Shown piece after piece: positions 20,800 through 29,921 of a DNA stretch of 64,000 bases. Made by a program: the position numbers and the translations under genes. Under the pieces are notes generated by a model. It saw nothing but the letters and a program-made list of their open reading frames with translations, did no database searches and was not told the origin of the DNA. Location: positions 119,334,764 to 119,398,763 of the forward strand of contig JAVGWX010000003.1 in assembly GCA_036924085.1 (NCBI GenBank), read 5' to 3'. Numbering within the stretch: the stretch's first letter is position 1; each line of letters opens with the position of its first letter. The stretch comes from Ariolimax columbianus (Eukaryota; Mollusca; Gastropoda; Stylommatophora; Arionidae).

Positions 20800-21821
20800 G
20801 TTTACGCGATATTTGACAGGCATCAGTCACCTTTATGAGCAGGCGACAAGCGCAGTTTCGGTACAGGGAACGCTTGGCGATTGGTTCCGTACAATGGTTG
20901 GTCTGAGACAGGGATATATACTCTCCCCGACACTCTTCAATATATTCTTGGAGGGAATAGTGGAGACGACCTTAAAAGAACATGTTGGTACGGTTAAAAT
21001 AGGTGACAGGCTTATCACAAACTTCCGGTTTGCTGATGATATTGTTGTATTGGCAGGCACAGAAAGGGAACTCCAGGAGTTGATTGGTAGCTTGGATAGA
21101 ACGGCCTTGAGTTTTGGTATGGAAACAAAGCTCATGACCAATAACGTAGCAGGGTTTAAATCTGTAATAGAGGCAAATGGGCAGGAACTTGAGGTGTTAC
21201 AACGTTTCAAATATCTGGGATCATTGATCAGTGAAGAGGGATCGAAGCCAGAGGTAATTGCAAGAATAGCACAAACAACAGCGGCGCTGACTCGGCTGAA
21301 ACCTATATGGCAAGACCAGCGGTTCGCCCTCGGCATAAAAGTCAGACCAATGCACTCTCTGGTGCTATCAATATTTCTGTATGCCTGCGAGACCTGGCCC
21401 ATTTCAGCAGAGATACAGGGCAGATTACATGCAATGGAAATGAGGTGCTATAGAAAACTCCTAAGTGCTACATATAAATATCGTGCCACGAACGTAGAAA
21501 TACGTCAGAGAGTTAAAGACGCTATTGGTCCTTTTGAAGATCTGTTCACAGCTATCAAAAGACGAAAGATGGCCTGGTGCGGGCACGTCGTGAAGTCTAA
21601 CGGAATTACTAACTCGAAACTCCCTGGTTCCGTACCGGGACAGAGAGGGCGAGGACGTCCAAGGAAGAGATGGGTGGACAACATCACTGAGTGGTCAGAC
21701 CTTCGTCCCGGTGAGATACGACAGGCGGCGACAGACAGAGAGGGATGGCGTGGGATTTTGGGAGTGTCTTCATGTGTGCCCCAACGACCTGATGGGTTAC
21801 GAGATGAACTGAACTGAACTG
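20800..21821 (+). mobile_element. RTE-type LINE copy with (CTGAA)n tail, 5' truncated
   Basis: A 5'-truncated RTE copy ending GATGAACTGAACTGAACTG. The coding sequence runs into the tail, so there is no separate 3' UTR. It is close in sequence to the copy at 23939-24811. I could not find a TSD; the 5' edge is uncertain by about 20 bases. Confidence 0.85.
20813..21817 (+). CDS. RTE-type reverse transcriptase, palm to C-terminus (partial)
   Basis: 334 codons, opening at a TTG only because the true N-terminus is missing. Motifs: HLYEQATSAV (7-16), LRQGYILSPTLF (31-42, motif B, with Tyr where Cys is usual), FRFADD (71-76, motif C), FKYLGS (132-137), FLYACETW (188-195), AMEMRCYRKLL (207-217), then the basic RGRGRPRKRWVDN block and the CVPQRPDGLRDELN end. 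Relative to its sister copy it lacks five codons (INADK) just before KLMTNN, an in-frame deletion. Motif A is upstream of the truncation. The TGA stop (21815-21817) is formed by the tail repeat. Product: LINE RT, not autonomous here. Confidence 0.9.
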   Translation: MTGISHLYEQATSAVSVQGTLGDWFRTMVGLRQGYILSPTLFNIFLEGIVETTLKEHVGTVKIGDRLITNFRFADDIVVLAGTERELQELIGSLDRTALSFGMETKLMTNNVAGFKSVIEANGQELEVLQRFKYLGSLISEEGSKPEVIARIAQTTAALTRLKPIWQDQRFALGIKVRPMHSLVLSIFLYACETWPISAEIQGRLHAMEMRCYRKLLSATYKYRATNVEIRQRVKDAIGPFEDLFTAIKRRKMAWCGHVVKSNGITNSKLPGSVPGQRGRGRPRKRWVDNITEWSDLRPGEIRQAATDREGWRGILGVSSCVPQRPDGLRDELN

Positions 21822-22066
21822 TCACCAGAAGCAAAAGACAAGTATTATATGTATGTAAGAAATGTGAAAATTATGCTACTTTAATATCGTTTAGGTCTAC
21901 CGCTAATGCCAACTGCATACGTTATAACGTGAGCATGTTATTAGGCTTGTATATTCGCTGACATGTGGGAAAAGGTCATGATTCGATCTACTGTGATTTT
22001 CTATCTCTAATCTAGAGGCGGTTGTCCAGCACACTCGTTATATCGGAGCACACGTATACTTAAAGG
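21822..22066. other. no recognisable feature
   Basis: Unassigned spacer up to the (TAG)n tract. Confidence 0.5.
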
Positions 22067-22067
22067 A

Positions 22068-22080
22068 TAGTAGTAGTAGC

Positions 22081-22173
<93 letters not shown>
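22068..22173. repeat. (TAG)n / minus-strand (ACT)n tract
   Basis: About 35 TAG units with one interruption. It abuts the 3' side of a minus-strand LINE remnant (22178-22510), so it may be the expanded (ACT)n tail of that element rather than an independent microsatellite. Confidence 0.9.
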
Positions 22174-22177
22174 CCCT

Positions 22178-22515
22178 TTCAGTCAGGACTGACTTTAGGA
22201 TGATGCGATATTTGTATTCTTCCCGCTTGTGGCGTCATTTCTCTTTTTCGTGTTGCAAGAGTTCTTTTATCCAGCTTCAAGTGACTCTTTATGGTACATC
22301 TCCACTTGGATCGATCTGCAGCTTTGTCATCCAAGGAAGTCAGAATCATGGCCAGTGCTTTCATGTCCCTGTTACACACATCTTTGAACCTCAGTTGTGG
22401 TCGGTCGACTGTTTTCCATCCAAAAACTATCTATAGATGATATCTTTGGGGTTGCTACAATCTTTCATTCGGTGGCCATGACTAAGCATTATAGTCTTCG
22501 CTGCCTGGACTTCAC
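22178..22515 (-). pseudogene. LINE C-terminal remnant, RFKDVC family, copy 1
   Basis: Minus-strand reading gives GHRMKDCSNPKDIIYR, a stop, and then DRPQLRFKDVCNRDMKALA and DKAADRSKWRCTIKSHL. The same order (HRMED, PKDILYG, RFKDVCKRD, ADR..WR) is seen in the LINE fragment at 26099-26790. This C-terminal region is common in animal LINEs whose RT ends with a zinc finger. At least one stop and one frameshift. The 3' end is adjacent to the (ACT)n tract. Confidence 0.7.
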
Positions 22516-22539
22516 TTTCTACCCTCTGCAATGTGTCCA

Positions 22540-23150
22540 GTGGGTATTATATATGATACAGAAACGATAATAATATCACTGCTATCACTAATATCATAAA
22601 ATGTTATTATAGGCTACTTACAATGTGGTCTAACTCCTATATAGTAGAAGACTTTCCAACTTGTAACGCTACGTACTTCGATTTTCATGTCTGTCAACAA
22701 TCTTTTAAGTGCGGAGTAGCCTTCCGGGTTTGAAAGAAAATTAGAGACGCAATAACTCATTTCTGATGCAGGAATGAAAGAACGAATCATGTATTTACCA
22801 ATAGATCGGACGAATTCGAATTAATTATGTTTGTTTTTATCAATCGTAGACGTAGCTAGAATAAACAATTAAGGTGAAACTACCAGCACATAGGACTTCC
22901 GATACCGCGCTCTGCGGTTATCGAATTACAATTTCGAGAAAATATCGCAAACAGATGAGAGTATTTCATTGTCTCAGTTTATGCTTGAACTCTGAAGACC
23001 ATTTGAGGTTTTGATAATTGTTGTAAGAAAATTGATGTTTGCGGTTCTTATTTCTTAACAAAATGGTTAAAGTCATAACGTTGCAACACATACAAATATG
23101 TTATATAGAACTGATATTAGCCTTTTTTTCTGCACCTTTTTCCAATTAAG
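22540..23150. other. no recognisable feature
   Basis: AT-rich sequence with short T-runs; no assignable frame. Confidence 0.45.
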
Positions 23151-23339
23151 TATTGAATCGAGAATAAATCGTGTTTTTTTTCTTTTCTAAATTAAATAAT
23201 AATGTTTTTTGAGGTTCTATACAGAAAAAAAAAATTAGGATACAAATTGTTGTATGGGATGTTTTTATAATGTTTATATTGGACAATAATGTTTTGTTTG
23301 ACATTTTATGTAGGGAACAATAATACTTTTTTTTAAAGA

Positions 23340-23618
23340 GGTCAATGTTTTTTTTTTTTTTTTTTTTTTTTGCGTTCGCCTTATTTCTCTAATCCCCAAG
23401 GCGGTGTGCATTGCACTGCGTTTTTATTTTGCGCCTGTCGGCCCAGTGCATCCGACTTCAGCATGCATTTTATGTAAGGGTCTGCTTCCTCCTGCATTTT
23501 CTAAGGGTTTGCTTCCCCGGGGTAACGGCCGGTGCTGAGATGGGGATCGAACCCAGCACCTTATGGTTGTGAGCCGTATCACATAACCACTAGGCCACGC
23601 CGTCCCCGGTCAATGTTT
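23340..23618 (-). mobile_element. tRNA-derived SINE S1, full-length copy with TSD
   Basis: GGTCAATGTTT at 23340-23350 and 23608-23618 is the TSD. On the minus strand the element begins GGGGACGGCGTGGCCTAGTG (A box GTGGCCTAGTGG) and has the B box GGGTTCGATCCCC. The body contains GGAGGAAGCAGACCC and GAAGTCGGATGCACTGGG, and it ends in poly(A) (poly(T) at 23348-23371 on the plus strand). About 255 bp. Relatives at 34999-35249, 44363-44552 and 62005-62187. Confidence 0.9.
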
Positions 23619-23926
23619 AAAAAATATAATTTTGTGTCAGGCAATAAGTGTTATTTTCTCTGAATGTCTTTGCAGGACAAAAATGTTTCTAATAGACGCA
23701 ATAGTTTTTCTTACATTTCTGAAATAGCAATAGGTTTTTTTGAAATTGTGTGGGGTAAGAACTTTTCCTGTTTCAGTAAAGGGCAGTACTTTTTCTTCTG
23801 TTTCTGTCTAAGAAAATAATTGATTTTCATTTTATTTTAGAAGATACACAGTTTTTTTTTCAATTTTTGTAGAGGGTAACATTATTTCTTCAGTTTTTGT
23901 AGAGAGAAAAATTATTTCTTAAATGT

Positions 23927-24823
23927 ATATATAGAGGATGGAGACGACCTTAAAAGGACATGTTGGCACGGTTACAATAGGTGACAGGCTTATCACAAAC
24001 TACCGCTTTGCTGATGATATTGATGTATTGGCAGGCACAGAGAGGGAACTCCAGGAGTTGATTGGTAGATTCGATGGAGCGGCCCAGAGTTTTGGTATGG
24101 AAATAAATGCTGATAAAACAAAACTCATGACCAATAACGTTGCAGGGTTTCAATCTGTCATAGAGGCAAATGGGCAGGTACTTGAGGTGGTGAAACGTTT
24201 CAAATATCTTGGATCGTTGATCAGCGAAGAGGGTTCGAAGCCAGAAGTAATTGCCAGAATAGCACAAACAACAGCGGCGCTGACTAGGCTGCAACCTATT
24301 TGGCGAGACAAGCGCCTCGCCCTCGGCATAAAAGTTAGACTACTGCGCTCTTTGGTGCTGTCAATATTTCTGTATGCCTGCGAGACCTGGACCATTACAG
24401 CAGATATCCAGGACAGAATACGCGCAATGGAAATGCGGTGCTATAGAAAACTCCTAAATGTTACATATAAGGATCGTGTCACGAACGTAGACATCCGTCA
24501 GAGAGTTGAAGACGCTATTGGTCCTTTTGAAGATCTGTTCACAACTATCAAAAGACGAAAGATGGCCTGGTGCGGGCACGTCACGAGGTCCAACGGAATT
24601 CCCAATTCGATACTCTTTGGATCCGTACCGGGACAGAGAGGGCGAGGACGTCCAAGGAAGAGATGGGTGGACAACATCGCTGAGTGGTTAGGCCTTCGTC
24701 ACGGTGAGATACGTCAGGCGGCGACAGACAGAGAGAGCTGGCGTGGGTTTTTCATGTCTTCATGTGTTCCCCAACGACCTGATGGGTTACGGAATGAACT
24801 GAACTGAACTGATATATAGAGGA
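23927..24823 (+). mobile_element. RTE-type LINE copy with TSD and (CTGAA)n tail
   Basis: ATATATAGAGGA at 23927-23938 and 24812-24823 is an exact 12-bp TSD around 23939-24811. The insertion is 5' truncated and sits in the T-rich minisatellite. Confidence 0.9.
23938..24807 (+). CDS. RTE-type reverse transcriptase, motif C to C-terminus (partial)
   Basis: 289 codons. The ATG at 23938 is created at the TSD/element junction and is not the native start. FADD is at residues 24-27, then MEINADKTKLMTNN (52-65), FKYLGSLIS, FLYACETWTI, AMEMRCYRKLL, KRRKMAWCGHV and GQRGRGRPRKRWVDN. It ends CVPQRPDGLRNELN with the TGA (24805-24807) inside the (CTGAA)n tail. The frame is fully open, and the predicted protein is closely similar to the copy at 20813-21817. 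The RT is incomplete because motifs A and B are missing. Confidence 0.9.
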   Translation: METTLKGHVGTVTIGDRLITNYRFADDIDVLAGTERELQELIGRFDGAAQSFGMEINADKTKLMTNNVAGFQSVIEANGQVLEVVKRFKYLGSLISEEGSKPEVIARIAQTTAALTRLQPIWRDKRLALGIKVRLLRSLVLSIFLYACETWTITADIQDRIRAMEMRCYRKLLNVTYKDRVTNVDIRQRVEDAIGPFEDLFTTIKRRKMAWCGHVTRSNGIPNSILFGSVPGQRGRGRPRKRWVDNIAEWLGLRHGEIRQAATDRESWRGFFMSSCVPQRPDGLRNELN

Positions 24824-24959
24824 AATATCTTTTATTCAAATTTTGCTTAGCGCAATAACTTTCCTTAATTTGTTTTTAAAGATAATTATTTTCTCTAAAA
24901 TTTATATGAGATTATTTATGGCAGTGGTACATAACTGTTGATCAGCAACTGTTATGTTA

Positions 24960-25345
24960 GCGAGCAGTCAGTAATGTTCAAATATTTACGTTTTTCGTAC
25001 ATATATTGCACATTCTGTAACACAGATAATGTCAATGTATAATCTAATCCACAGTCTTTATTATTTTGAACCAGTATTGTTTTGTGCATTTATCTCGGGA
25101 TGAGTGTACATAATTGATGTATGCTGTATTAGTAATCTGGGAAAAAATATGCAGGTACAACTTTTTTATGTTTATTTGTTATGGTAAGTGCTCTTTTTCA
25201 TTACTTCTTTAATTAAAATGGGAAGTTAATTTTACCTTTCGCCGTTCAGAGAAATATTGTTTAATTTGTTTAAAAATTATTGACTAATTAAAAGCAAAGT
25301 AGTTGTCAGTTGTTAACTAGTTTTGCGCATAATAGTTAGACTCTG
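24960..25345. other. no recognisable feature
   Basis: AT-rich sequence before the inverted repeat R-B. Confidence 0.45.
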
Positions 25346-25351
25346 CTTGTC

Positions 25352-25724
25352 TTAGTCAGTCGACCTGTACTTTTACAGGGGCAAATGCCACTGCACGGGT
25401 TCCAGCTCTGGCATGAGCTGGATGTAGCCGGAAGAAGATATCCTGCTTAGCAGGCTAGGCTCGAGAAGCTTATTACTCTGTTGCGTTAGGGCAAGTGCCG
25501 TTGAGGGAGGTTAACCGATGTGCGAGTCCATCCTAATAGACTAATACATTAGAGCAAAGTAGACCTACAGCCTGTAAAGCGCCTGTATGCTGCTTTTAAC
25601 AAACCATCTAACCTTGGCACGTGTTATGCCATGTCACACAGTTAGTCGCCTTCTACGGCATACTCTGTGTGGAGCACTGGTGATATTCTTGTCCTTGTCA
25701 TACACACAGATCCTAGCGGACTAC
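25352..25724 (-). repeat. dispersed repeat R-B, copy 1 (inverted partner of copy 2)
   Basis: Reverse orientation of a ~370-bp family present four times in the window. Shared strings include CCTGTACTTTTACAGGG, TTAACCGATGTGCGAGTC, AGAGCAAAGTAGAC and GTTAGTCGCC. No coding frame. It forms a ~1.2-kb-spaced inverted pair with 26883-27250. Confidence 0.8.
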
Positions 25725-25751
25725 ACTCTGGTTCAACTTCTAAAAAGTAAC

Positions 25752-25992
25752 CTATAGTATTACTGCCGTAGGGGTGTGAGGGCTTAGCGATCTCACATTT
25801 CAAAGGCTCGGCTATACGAGGGCAGCAGCCATCTCCTCTCCCTCGCCGCTTTTAATTCCCAGACTGAACTGGTACCCATCTAAGGCCGGGTCGACCCGGG
25901 AGCCATTGCGGTCTGAAAAAAACATTACCGCTTCAACTTAGACCACTCAGATGCGAAGCCAGCGCGCTAACCACTGCGCTACGCGGCTCCCT
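25752..25992 (-). repeat. tRNA-derived SINE S2, copy 1
   Basis: On the minus strand the head GGGAGCCGCGTAGCGCAGTG and GGTTAGCGCGCTGGCTTCGC is tRNA-like (A box region). The body contains AAAAGCGGCGAGGGAGAGG and GAGATCGCTAA, and the end approaches GCAGTAAT. Matches 60992-61222 (plus) and a truncated piece at 46348-46498. Confidence 0.8.
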
Positions 25993-26098
25993 TGTACCAG
26001 TAGTAAAACACAATCTCTACCCAATAATAAATAACGTGTGTACCTAATCTATACAAAACCGATTGTGTAACAATAATCTTCACCATAGGCGTCTCAGT

Positions 26099-26790
26099 CT
26101 ATATAGACCTTCCCCTTGACGCCCGGTAAGCTTTGTCGAGCTCTGTCTCTTGTATTTCGACACTGTCTGCTATGGCTGTAAAGGCCGATCCGCAAGTGAC
26201 AGTCCCTGCCAAAGATATCGTACAACCATACCGAGGAGGGTGCCTTGCCTGGCTGTTCCTTGATCTCTTCAGTCTTTCTCTTTTCTCTGCAGCCTGAAGA
26301 CCTCTACGAGCGTCAGCAGCCACTATGCCCCCTCTAACTGACTGCCTCCAGATAGCTCGATCCTGAGCAATTTCTTGCCAACCCTCGGATGGGATACTGC
26401 ATGACCTTATGTCCCTCTTGCATACGTCCTTGAATCGCAGTGTAGGACGGCCGAGTCTTCTAACCCCAATGGCTAGCTGTCCATAAAGGATATCCTTTGC
26501 CAGCCTCTCGTCTTCCATGCGATGAACATGTCCCAATCACCGCAGACGTCGCTGGCTCAACATCGAGCACAAGCTGTGAGTGTTTGCTCTCTGTGAAACC
26601 GTGTTGTGTGACACTCTCTCTTGCCACCCAATCTCCAATATACACGGTGTTGAGCCGCCGTTCCTGTTTTGTGTAACTGATCCAAGTCTCGCTTCCATAC
26701 ATAAGAGTACAAGAACGAAGGCCTGATAGACCCGGACCTTGGTGTAGTTAGACAGCGCAGTGTTTTCACAGACTCTCTTTGTCAGGCGGG
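26099..26790 (-). pseudogene. LINE RT C-terminal region, RFKDVC family, copy 2
   Basis: Three overlapping minus frames together give one LINE C-terminus: MTRLTKRVCENTALSNYTKV, a YGSETWISYTKQERRLN block, a MLSQRRLR stretch, then GHVHRMEDERLAKDILYG, RPTLRFKDVCKRDIRS and QEIAQDRAIWRQSVRGG. The longest uninterrupted frame is 26099-26536 (145 codons). The final zinc-finger region is decayed. At least two frameshifts. RT catalytic motifs lie upstream and are absent. It sits between the two arms of R-B. Confidence 0.75.
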
Positions 26791-26882
26791 TCATGACGTA
26801 CTTGCCCTACCAGGCCATCTCGAGCGAGAAGGAGATAGACAGTGTAACATGTGTAACATTGATGATATATATATACACACCA

Positions 26883-27250
26883 GCGTCACGAGTGGTTTGC
26901 CTGGGTCTATGTGTATGACAAGGACAAGAATAGCACCACTGTCCCACAGAGAGCATGTCGTAAGAGGCGATGACTAACTGTGTGACATGGCATAACACCA
27001 GCCATGGTTAAGTGGTTTGTTAAGAGCAGCATAGATGGCGCATAACAGGCTACGGGTCTACATTGGTGTATTATTGTAGTCTATGAAGATGGACTCGGAC
27101 ATCAGTTAACCACCCTCCATAGTGAAGTAATAAACTGCTCGAGCTTAGCCCGCTAAGCAGGAAATCCTCCTACTGGCTACATCCAGCTCACATCAGAGAT
27201 GGGACCTGCAGAGGAGCGTATGTCCCTGCAGAAGTACAGGTGGACTAAGA
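26883..27250 (+). repeat. dispersed repeat R-B, copy 2
   Basis: Forward-oriented copy with GTCGTAAGAGGCGATGACTA, TGACATGGCATAACACC, AAGTGGTTTGTTAAGAGCAG and TAGCCCGCTAAGCAGGAAA. Partner of the inverted copy at 25352-25724. Confidence 0.8.
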
Positions 27251-27259
27251 CTAAACTAC

Positions 27260-27700
27260 ACACCAGCACACTTGTGTGTGTTGCTGTGGACAACATAAAT
27301 CGACATGTTCGATGGAACCCTCAGAGTAGCATATTTCTGGGGAGGTCAACTAACAGATATCTAAAAACAGTGTCAGAGAAGGTCAAGGTAATTGGAGTCT
27401 CAAAGGTGGTCTCAAAAACAGTGTTTATTATTAAAATAGTCGAAAAGGTCCATGTACAGTTTATTCTACAGTGCTTCTCAAATTGTCTTAGCCTGTGGGG
27501 CACTCTTATACAGTAGGTGGCAGCATTGAACTTGAACGTTAATTCTACCAAGCGAATCGTTTTCGAGAAATGTTTATAACGCTCCCTAACCCTAGATTAG
27601 CGAAGTAAGTTAACGTTGGACTAAAAACGATGATTCATTGACTACTTGTGATACGCTTATTCTACTTTGCAGCTCATAGTTTAATAAGTCTGAAAAATGT
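27260..27700. other. unassigned sequence
   Basis: The plus-strand frame at 27199-27516 (105 codons) partly overlaps R-B and has no recognisable domain. I do not consider it a gene. Confidence 0.45.
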
Positions 27701-27705
27701 TTGCC

Positions 27706-28026
27706 TGTAATACATATGCAGACATTCGGCAAGAGTTGAGCATAGAGGAGAACTGGTTTATCAATTCCATGTTGGCTAGAAAATGCAAATACTTTGGTCG
27801 CATTAAGAGACACAACGGTCTCGAGAGAACAGTGATGGAAGGGATGGTGTTGGGCAAAAGAGGAAGGGATAGACCAAGAAGACGAAAGCACCAAGATATC
27901 CCGAAATGTCGGGGTATAACTGTGGCGGAGGCTGGAGTTTTGGCTAGGGAACGAGTTTCTTTCAGACAGACTGTGATGGGAGTGACGTTCTATAAAAGAC
28001 TTGCTACATGATAATGTAATACATAT
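27706..28026 (+). mobile_element. RTE/BovB-like LINE 3' fragment with TSD
   Basis: TGTAATACATAT at 27706-27717 and 28015-28026 is an exact 12-bp TSD. The element (27718-28014) is 297 bp, heavily 5' truncated, and ends only a few bases after its stop codon, with no poly(A). Confidence 0.9.
27718..28011 (+). CDS. RTE/BovB-like RT C-terminus (partial)
   Basis: Open from ADIRQELSIEENWFINSML through KCKYFGRIKRHNGLERTVM, GKRGRDRPRRR and ARERVSFRQTVMG to TGA at 28009-28011. It matches the C-terminal third of the minus-strand copy at 53061-53711. This is the C-terminal region after the RT palm, with no catalytic motif. The apparent start at 27697 is in flanking DNA. Confidence 0.85.
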   Translation, partial: ADIRQELSIEENWFINSMLARKCKYFGRIKRHNGLERTVMEGMVLGKRGRDRPRRRKHQDIPKCRGITVAEAGVLARERVSFRQTVMGVTFYKRLAT

Positions 28027-28059
28027 AATATATATATATACACACACTCACACACAGAG

Positions 28060-28685
28060 AATCTTCTACTTTAACGTCAAAGTTCAAGCAGCAAAAGTGA
28101 TGATGTAAAGGTGAAAATAGAACTTGCAGTTTCCCTCATCAAATTATAAAGTCAAGGTAACTTACCAGATAGATCAATCATCGTCAAGTGATGTCGCAAG
28201 TATAATGATTGTAAATTAAATGTATAGATTTGCAAACAGGAGATCGAGCAATCGCCCACTTCCTGAGTGTGTTGTATGCTACGAATAATGAAGCAATGAA
28301 CCTATGGCTCTAAAGAATTTGAAGAGTCATTTTAATACCACATACATTCAAATAACAGGCTAAGACCCATCCTATTTCAGTCGTTTTCTCTCTTCTGAGA
28401 TAAACCACGCCGTCAATGAAAAAAACATAATTAGAAAAGACGCAAGCAGCCAGAGACTTCAATATTTAACAGCAACAAGCAGGATCTTCTAATATCAGAA
28501 ATGCTTGATTTATCCGATTGTAAAGAAACAGTTACCATTTTTTTTGTTAGGAAAGGCTGCTGAGATGAAGATACTAAAATATCTTTGTCGAATAATACAA
28601 TTACTATAATTTTTATAAATAATATATTTATGCCGAATTTGTGTTACTAGTGCCAAACATGCCCCTGCCCAAGGCGTGGGAGAGC
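28060..28685. other. no recognisable feature
   Basis: AT-rich sequence; the minus-strand frame at 28510-28824 is the shadow of the LINE remnant that follows. Confidence 0.45.
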
Positions 28686-28689
28686 TGAA

Positions 28690-29045
28690 TTGTCGACATG
28701 TGAAAGAAAGTGTTTGAGAAAAGCCGGCGATGTTACTAGGAATGACAGAATGGAAAATAAAGACATTGGAAGTACGTCTTGTGTGTATTACATGTCCAGG
28801 CACAAGATACGTCGGTTCGGTCATTCATCATAATACAACCCCATCAATTTCCACTGATGGTTTACAATGCTGATAGATCTAGCTACATTGTAAGAGACCG
28901 CCGCAAAGCAGATGGATAGATGACACTAAAGTAATTGTGAAATGACACGGGCTCAGAATTACCGACACAATGCACTTGGCGCAGGACCAACACCTAAGCT
29001 CGACATGTCACGCAACGTCATAAGGGGAAAGACAACTAATTACTT
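28690..29045 (+). pseudogene. RTE-type LINE C-terminal remnant 4
   Basis: Decayed plus-strand blocks RKAGDVTRNDRMENKDIG (about 28716-28770), RHKIRRFGHSS (about 28800), RWIDDTKVIV (about 28915) and LRITDTMHLAQD (about 28950) line up in order with the TRxDRxxNEDI, RxRWFGHV, RWxDDIK and GLRxxDAMxxAQDR blocks of RTE C-termini. Stops and frameshifts intervene. Confidence 0.55.
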
Positions 29046-29410
29046 ATTTATACGTATTATACGTATTATACGTATTTTTCCTAGAATAGTATACATCTCC
29101 TCTGACATAAAAAACAAATAGCCGAAAAACTATAGGATAATATATATACATTTTCACTTTATCTGGATGAATCGATAGATACAAGGTAAACAATACAAAC
29201 TACTCAGCTACATAAGATTTGTGGAGGCACGGTCTATTGTTGAACAGTTTTTTAATCATGCACGGAATTACATTAGACATCTATTGAATTAGGTATATAC
29301 AATCTATGACAACTACGTTGTAAGACAATAACCTATGTTGTGGAGAGAGAAGACTAACTTCATCTCATGCAAAACATACTGATGGGACATGTTAGTCATG
29401 GTCATGTAAC
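29046..29410. other. no recognisable feature
   Basis: AT-rich spacer with a short tandem TACGTATTA motif at 29050-29075. Confidence 0.5.
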
Positions 29411-29412
29411 AT

Positions 29413-29694
29413 TTATTGGTCAAGACACCCCCCCCCCTCCTCAAACACCACCTCATTTCCACGTCGATCTCCCTGGAAACGCTCTGTTTTTATGACACAC
29501 TGGCTAACGCGAAAGGGCATCGACGTGATTACCGTAGTAGTGAGAGACACGCAGATGAAATCAAGCATAGTCCTACTACTTTGATGATCCCGGTCCCCTT
29601 TCATTATCATGCTCAGGATGTGAGGAAAGCTACCGCTGCCAACCACCTAGCGTCCTTTTTGGGGCACACAAATAGTAATTTTACTCATTGTGGA
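29413..29694. repeat. dispersed repeat R-A, copy 3
   Basis: Same start (TTGGTCAAGAC), internal GTAGTAGTGAGAGACACGCAG block and end (TTACTCATTGTGG) as R-A copies 1 and 2. The plus frame at 29416-29811 reads through it and is not a gene. Confidence 0.75.
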
Positions 29695-29774
29695 CATCCA
29701 AGAACAAGCTATGTTATAGAACATCCAAGAACAAGCTATGTTATAGAACATCCAAGAACAAGCTATGTTATAGC
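29694..29774 (+). repeat. 27-bp tandem triplication
   Basis: The unit ACATCCAAGAACAAGCTATG plus TTATAGA occurs three times head to tail, starting exactly at the 3' end of R-A copy 3. Confidence 0.95.
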
Positions 29775-29921
29775 AATTATTAGTCGAATTAAAAGTTTTA
29801 TTTTAATATGACAGCACATTTGTTCTAAATTTAACTTAACTTAACGTCTTTATACTGGTTTAGAAGACTCTGCACAGTCTGTAAACTACCAGTTTCATTT
29901 ACACCACCTTGCTCTAAAAGC

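Larger units (their letters stand above)
23150..24960 (+). repeat. degenerate T-rich minisatellite hosting a SINE and a LINE
   Basis: Recurring motifs of the type TTTTTGTAGAGGGAATAATT / ATTTCTT, at roughly 28-33-base spacing, are visible at 23180-23345, 23620-23930 and 24820-24910. The array is interrupted twice by elements with TSDs (23351-23607 and 23939-24811). Unit boundaries are blurred, so period and copy number are uncertain. Confidence 0.55.
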
